Positions 58,790 to 64,000 of a stretch of DNA of 64,000 nucleotides are shown here, piece by piece. Under the pieces are notes generated by a model, which saw nothing but the letters and a program-made list of their open reading frames with translations, ran no database searches and was not told the origin of the DNA. The translations under genes were made by a program, and so were the position numbers. Location: positions 1 through 64,000 of the forward strand of contig JAHQIW010006940.1 of the NCBI GenBank assembly GCA_019055375.1. Reading direction: 5' to 3'. Within the stretch, counting starts at the first letter, position 1. Each line of letters starts with the position of its first letter. Source of the stretch: Parelaphostrongylus tenuis. Taxonomy: Eukaryota > Nematoda > Chromadorea > Rhabditida > Metastrongylidae.

Positions 58790-60410
58790 TAGAAAAAGGC
58801 AAGTCAAAAAACCAGCAGCGTAGGCATACGTGAAATGTTTCAAAGTTGTGTTTCTTCTTTGTAAGTGTAGCTCGATTTTGTTTACAACACGGTTTATTCA
58901 ATGAGCTGACGTTTCGCCACTTTTGCCCTCTACAGAGCTGAGAGAGATCAGGTTTTCCATAACCCAGCCAGCCAAACACCTCCATCACTTCGACGGAAAA
59001 AATTTACCAGATCAAGATTTTAATTAGACCAAGCACAAAGTACTTTTTATAATACTCATCGTATTCTACGAATCTTGTATGTATGAATATGAACCACCGA
59101 GTTGTCCAAGAGTGGACTGACCGTGCAAAGATCACATGAACTAGTAAAGCACCTCTCGGTTCAAAACGATAGCCTAATATGTAATAACAAAATAATAATA
59201 TATATTGTGCCATCTCACATTCTTCCTTGCGGATCACGCTTGGTTTGGCGGTGTTTACCCAAAACGCCTTTAAAATCGCACGCGCTGAATTCTCTTATCC
59301 TGTGCGGCGATGGTGACTTCTGCTACAAAATCCACCCCATTAAATGTTTCCGTCCTTTTTGAGCCTATTAGAGTGTTTGGCTTGATGTTACGCTTGCCGG
59401 CGTTCTTTTATGCGAACTCAGAGTAGCCTATTCATTTCTCTACCGCGCTTGTCGCCGCACGCTTTACAAAAGATTAAGTAAGCTATGTCTGTACTCCAAC
59501 TATCACCGTCCTTACCTTTGGGGCATATTATGAATTCTAGCGTTGTACATAGACGGTTATACAAGTGTGAACTAGTTGACGCCTCAATGTATTCGGTGAA
59601 ATTTCAACCGTTGTTACCGAATACTTTAGGCCTGCCCATTTCAAACAACGTCTGATAGCTGCACTTATTCCGCTTGAAAAGGACGGCAGGCTGAACAGGA
59701 CTTTGCCTTTGCTGGAATTATCCTTTCGTTGCTCGTTTTATATCATAAACCTGTCTCGAAAAACAACATCCTCGTAACCATTGGAAATTGGAAAATTGGC
59801 TATCTGCGGCTTCAAATTTAGCGATTCTACTTTCCGCTTTTTTTTAGTACACACACTGATTGCTCTTCGGATCATATTTTTTATAAGCGCCCTTTTTGTT
59901 CGTAAGGGTGAGGAAAGAGGTAATGAATCAATATGTATTAGTTACTTGGGTTTTCGGTACCACTTGGAATTTTACATTAGAAGTCACCATTCCCGCACGA
60001 AAATGTAGAACATCACCGCATAAGATTTTAGAAGTGTTTTGATTAACAACATTAATCCAAGAGAGAACCGCAAGGAGAATCACCTTGTTACCACACGTAA
60101 TGTGGCATAATTTATAATACTTATTTTGATGAGGGAGACACATTACCGGTTATCTCTATACGGTTAGTTTCCACTTGGACTAGTCAGTAGTAGACTGACT
60201 GAAAACGGTGAGTATGTTGGAAGGTCTTTTGTGCTTGATGCGATTGCAATCTTGATTTGATGATTTTTATCTTGAAGTATTGGATGTGTTTGGCTGACCA
60301 ACTTGTGGACAACCTGATCTTTTCAGCCTCTGAAAAGACGACTAGGCTGAAACGTCAGCTTGTCGATTAAACCGTATTGTAACAACCTCAGATTTGGCTT
60401 ACAAAAATAT
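58790..60410. mobile_element. PLE with inverted ends and opposing internal fragments
   Basis: 58,850-59,170 and 60,120-60,400 are inverted repeats like those of the 9.85-kb element. Left and right each carry a GAAACGTCAGC hammerhead-like motif (58,903-58,945 minus; 60,320-60,366 plus), but both have damaged cores (CTGTAGA, CTGAAAA). Inside, the minus strand at 59,230-59,700 carries PLE thumb and endonuclease remnants. The plus strand at 60,000-60,110 carries the endonuclease tail (RENRKENHLVTTRN). The element appears to be two 3' halves in opposite orientation. Confidence 0.7.
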
Positions 60411-62030
60411 GCTATAACATTATTTTTGGAGATGTAATTTGCCCATTCAAAAAAGTAGGCTGCATCGTGACCCATCATCAGTGATCATCCTCAAAATCAT
60501 AGGAATCCACTAAGAACTTCCTATATCATGGGGTATAAATAAATTGTGTTTTGATTCAGAGTACCAGATCTATATTACTTATGTTTACAACGCCATGAAA
60601 ATGAATGAACATTTAAAGTACTAATTTTTGTCTGTATAATGACGACGAAAATCTAATTTTCGGTTTCCCCTGGATATTTTGCGGTACGAATGCTATTCGA
60701 AGAAACGAGAACATAGTACATGGAGTCTACCGCATTGCTTGAAAACATGAATAGAATTTCTAAAATGTCAGTATTCCAATGCATTTATATGAAAATCCAG
60801 TTCTCAAAAATAGGTTCATGATAGCCAGCCTTGAGTCCGGAGCTGCGCGTGGGTTATAATGGAAGAATCAGCTAGCCTATTCATTTCCGAGAGGTATTGG
60901 TTACCCGTTAAAACTATTCCGTGGCCGAGATAGGAAATTGTAATTAATTCCCTCGAACGAGGATTAATAGAACGTGTTCCATTATCGTCGTGTAGCAGGC
61001 AACATCACTATTTATCTCGTCGTGCAGCTAATAAAATAGACGACTCTACCCTTTATACAAAACGTGTCTACGATAATTGAGAGAAAGTCAGTGGGAAGTA
61101 CACTCTCGATTACATTCAAAGCCGGGGTTCTATGATAGTCTCTAAGTTCGTTGGATTTCTTATTCGTAGTTGCTTCTGTAAAACTCTGATCGCCTGACAA
61201 CAGTGAAAAGACATTCATTATAGCTGGACTTTATCCAAATCCTGGTAATCTCGTGGCGTTTCCTTTAGTTCAAAAAATCCAACAACTTCTTTTTTCAACG
61301 GAATTGCTAGTGCTTATCGATTCACGCGCTTGTTATTCGAATCAGTGAGTTCGCTCTTTTGTTAACTGCTATCTACAAAGCTAATTCATACTGACTTACT
61401 CAACTATCTCGTGAAATTCTCCGCGATAAGTACGTGGATAATATTTTTTGGAGTCGACACTATTGGCAATGGCAATACCTACTAGAAGAATTTTAAACAA
61501 CTTTTTTACAACGCTGATATAGATTTACAGACATATGTCAGCAGTTATACTTCTCTCAAAGGTTTTTTCCTACTCACAAAGTAGATCCTTTTTTCAACCT
61601 TTGAAACTTCTCGCTGTTCAGTAAGATATGACGGCAGACTCTATAACTGTTCCTACTCCTGCATTGCCAGATATTTAAATGAGAATCTAAATATTTTGTT
61701 TGTCATTGTAGGATACAAACGAAGTCAGGTAGATATGATCTATTTCAGTTGATATACAAGAGACAATAAAGGAAAATTAGATAAGTTGAGCGCGGCAAGA
61801 GCGTTTGAGAGCTTGACTCTAAGTGGTCCCATTTGGACCTATATGAAAAGCAATGATTGTTTTTCATGTAATATTGTTTTGCTCCAACCAAATAAATTCA
61901 TAAGTAATCAAGTATACATGTAAAACCCTACAGGCAGCTATCAAAAACATTATCAACTGTGTGTTTGACAGAAATCAGAACATAAAAATGTTATAGGCTG
62001 AATATTTTGATTGGCGGTGTAGCTATCATA
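60411..62030. other. No recognisable gene
   Basis: Mostly AT-rich. A minus-strand frame at 61,012-61,218 with LPTDFLSIIVDTFC is open but unassigned. Confidence 0.35.
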
Positions 62031-62610
62031 TATTCCTAAAGGGAATTGAGTGGTGAGCAAAAACACGGCCTCGGCCGGAAATCGAACGCGCGTTTCATCC
62101 TATCCGAGGACGCGTGCTCTACCACTACACCACCGAGGCACATTTGCGCCAGCACTCATTCTCCAACATCTCTATGTTAGCTGTCAGCCACTGAACTTTA
62201 ACGAATTAGGTCGGGTTGTAGGCCGCGTTTTTGCTCACCACTCAATTCTCTTAAAAATATATGAATGATTACAACATTGCGAAAAATACAGTAAAAGTAC
62301 TAGAAATTTCGAATACTAGTTATCACAAGGGCTGTCAGCTCAACTGGGTTTATAAAGCGAAACCGCATACTCAAGCAAACCTGTCAAAGGTTGGTGGTTG
62401 ATAGCCAACGTAGAGATGTTGAAGAATGAGGGGTGGCACAAATGCTTGGTGGTGTAGTGGTAGAGCACGCGTCTCCGCATAGGATGAAAAGCGCGTTCGA
62501 TTCTCGCCTTAGGCCGTGTTTTTGCCCACCACTCAATTTTGTTAAGAATGTATGTATGATCATAACACTGCGAAAAATGCAGTAAAAATACTAGAATTTC
62601 GAATATTGGT
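62031..62610. mobile_element. Inverted pair of SINE family B copies
   Basis: A minus copy (62,031-62,205) and a plus copy (62,390-62,610) share A-box TGGTGTAGTGGTAGAGCACG, B-box GCGTTCGATT and body GTGTTTTTGCYCACCACTCA. A third body fragment lies at 62,210-62,310 on the plus strand. The right copy ends in the hairpin ACTGC-GAAAAAT-GCAGT at 62,567-62,583. Confidence 0.85.
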
Positions 62611-63286
62611 GTAGCTATCATTAAACATGGTTGCATTCTATATAATTACAACAAGTGCAGACGAATAAGAACATAGAAACGTTAATGTTTGTTCAATAGA
62701 AAGTCAGATCATAGAAATGTTGCAAGCTGTATGGTTTGATTGGCGACGCAGTCAGCTTCACATCTGACTATATTCTTTTAATTACTAGACTGCAGAAATG
62801 TTTATTAAGCGACAACACCATGATAGAGTACTTCATGGATTTTGGGAAAAACGAAACTTGGAGTTACTGTACACTCTAAGTTCCAACCACATCAAGAGCG
62901 CAGTGGAATAGTGAACAACGAAACGTAAAGAAAAAGTGAGATATTGTGAAAACTTTATTGAGTTGAAGTCGATTTTTACACATACACGAATTTCCATTCA
63001 GAAATTTATCTCATTAGGTTCTAAAACTAAGAAGTGCGTCTAATTCCAAGTGCAGCAAGAGACATAAAGTTAGTATTCCCATAAAATCGCTTAAGGCCAT
63101 TACCATTGAATCAGAGTGGAAATGTGTCGCACTCACTGCCATTATATGATAAATAAAACTCACTTATTAAAATAATGTGGTTTATCAGACATAGATAGTG
63201 AAGATTATAGAGGATTGACAATCATGAAACATATGAAACTCGTTGGTTTACCCAATCTGATTGCCCAGAATATTTAGCATAACTGC

Positions 63287-63292
63287 TTTATT
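63287..63292 (-). terminator. Poly(A) signal AATAAA
   Basis: AATAAA on the minus strand, about 70 bases after the stop at 63,363. It supports the reading of that exon as terminal. Confidence 0.6.
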
Positions 63293-63362
63293 CAGCCATA
63301 ATAAATTTCTTATAAATAGGAACATTTCACTCTATCATAAGTCCCACACACCGGTTTCTAGC

Positions 63363-63594
63363 TCACATTTGAGCGTCTGCGTTCTGATTCTCATCTCGGG
63401 TTGAAAATATTGATGATTGCCCTATTATTTGATCGATATCAATTATTGACATCATATGATTGCTCACAGGTGCAAGAAGTGATCCAGGTATGGTGGTACC
63501 ATCATAATAATCGTACTCTAATTCATCGGATGTCGACATCGAAGACGTTCCACGAGGCAAGGGTGACTCGACGTGCAGACCTGCGTGTGAGAAC
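63363..63594 (-). CDS. 3'-terminal exon of an unknown gene
   Basis: After TTTTTTAG at 63,595-63,602 the exon is open for 76 codons to a stop at 63,363, entered with one base completing the previous codon. It reads FSHAGLHVESPLPRGTSSMS, then TSDELEYDYYDGTTIPGSLL and SIIDIDQIIGQSS, ending ENQNADAQM. It is acidic and Ser/Asp/Tyr-rich, without a transmembrane segment, and could be the cytoplasmic tail of a receptor or adhesion protein. That is a guess from composition. Upstream exons are not found in the last 400 bases and probably lie beyond the window. The poly(A) signal follows at 63,287-63,292. Confidence 0.6.
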
Positions 63595-63639
63595 CTAAAA
63601 AACAAAGGAATCAAACAATTCAGCGAAGTGGATACGAAA

Positions 63640-64000
63640 TGTATTTTCATGAGGAATTTCAGGATCTTTCCGATTATGAGAGGACAAATGAAGAACCAAT
63701 CTCATTCGCTGGAAAGGGACTTTTCATAGAAGTGTTAGTTAGCTTTCGAAAGCTAAGACTTGAAGCTATAGCCCCATGTCATCTGATTTCGAAAAAGGTT
63801 TTTGAAGTTTGCTACAGGAGGAGATTTTCTGGCTTCAAACACACATATTTGTCGCCGGACAGAGCTCTTTCTTTGGACTATTGATAATCAATTGGTAGCG
63901 TAATCGATTTTGATTCCAACGCTATGTCTATGAACCGAAAGACCGTTTATCTGAAACGCAGCAGATAAAATAAATTAAATTCCCGTCTGCAATCAATGGC
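63640..64000 (+). repeat. Fold-back family arm fragment running off the window
   Basis: TTCGCTGGAAAGGGACTTTT, CAGAGCTCTTTCTTTG and TGCTACAGGAG match the arms at 35.6 and 37.4 kb. An open frame of 81 codons here is a by-product. Confidence 0.6.

Overview
This window is nuclear DNA from an animal, most likely a nematode and perhaps a strongyle-type (clade V) worm. Genes are split into short exons. Some introns are only 40-50 bases long with TTTCAG-like acceptors, while others run to kilobases. Two start codons sit 6-17 bases behind a splice acceptor, as expected for spliced-leader genes. The repeats are RTE-type LINEs, Penelope-like elements (PLEs), mariner relics and tRNA-derived SINEs. The sequence is AT-rich and no intact transposon ORF survives. 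There are no bacterial operons, CRISPR arrays or rRNA genes. The organism call is an inference.

Host genes lie mainly on the minus strand. (1) 4.72-7.40 kb is a seven-exon gene for a Q/S/P-rich protein of unknown function; most exon phases agree. (2) 20.83-21.42 kb holds three phase-compatible exons of an unknown protein, with a separate exon at 21.75 kb. (3) 42.74-52.18 kb is a gelsolin-family gene that I judge to be gsnl-1, with four gelsolin-like repeats in at least thirteen exons. (4) 63.36-63.59 kb is the last exon of an unknown gene, with a poly(A) signal behind it. A weak candidate small secreted-type ORF is at 54.2 kb.

The rest is layered repeats. 0-4 kb: a 2.1-kb block (R1) joined to a decayed RTE ORF. 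8-14.3 kb: a mariner relic, a PLE with inverted terminal repeats and a hammerhead-like ribozyme, a CT/TG microsatellite, a SINE, and more PLE pieces. 15-18 kb: an RTE scrap and two SINEs. 22.8-29.4 kb: a minisatellite, three tRNA-Gly-like units, a second R1 copy split by a PLE, and modules repeated in inverted form at 34-35 kb. 31-33.3 kb: a SINE and a minus-strand PLE. 33.4-38.1 kb: a tandem repeat, an interleaved inverted repeat (order A-B-A'-B') and a long-arm fold-back element. 38.4-41 kb: two RTE fragments in scrambled order. 43-47 kb: SINEs inside gelsolin introns. 53-62.6 kb: a mariner scrap, PLE pieces including a second one with inverted ends, and SINE-B copies, two of them as head-to-head pairs counting the one at 46 kb.

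I found no evidence for a new multi-gene system. The strongest leads are the hammerhead-like motifs in the PLE termini, the A-B-A'-B' inverted repeat, the SINE-B terminal hairpin with a compensatory base change, and the R1 duplication, which could be an RTE 3' transduction. All similarities were judged by eye, so coordinates of repeats are approximate. Exon edges were placed on GT/AG sites and reading phase.
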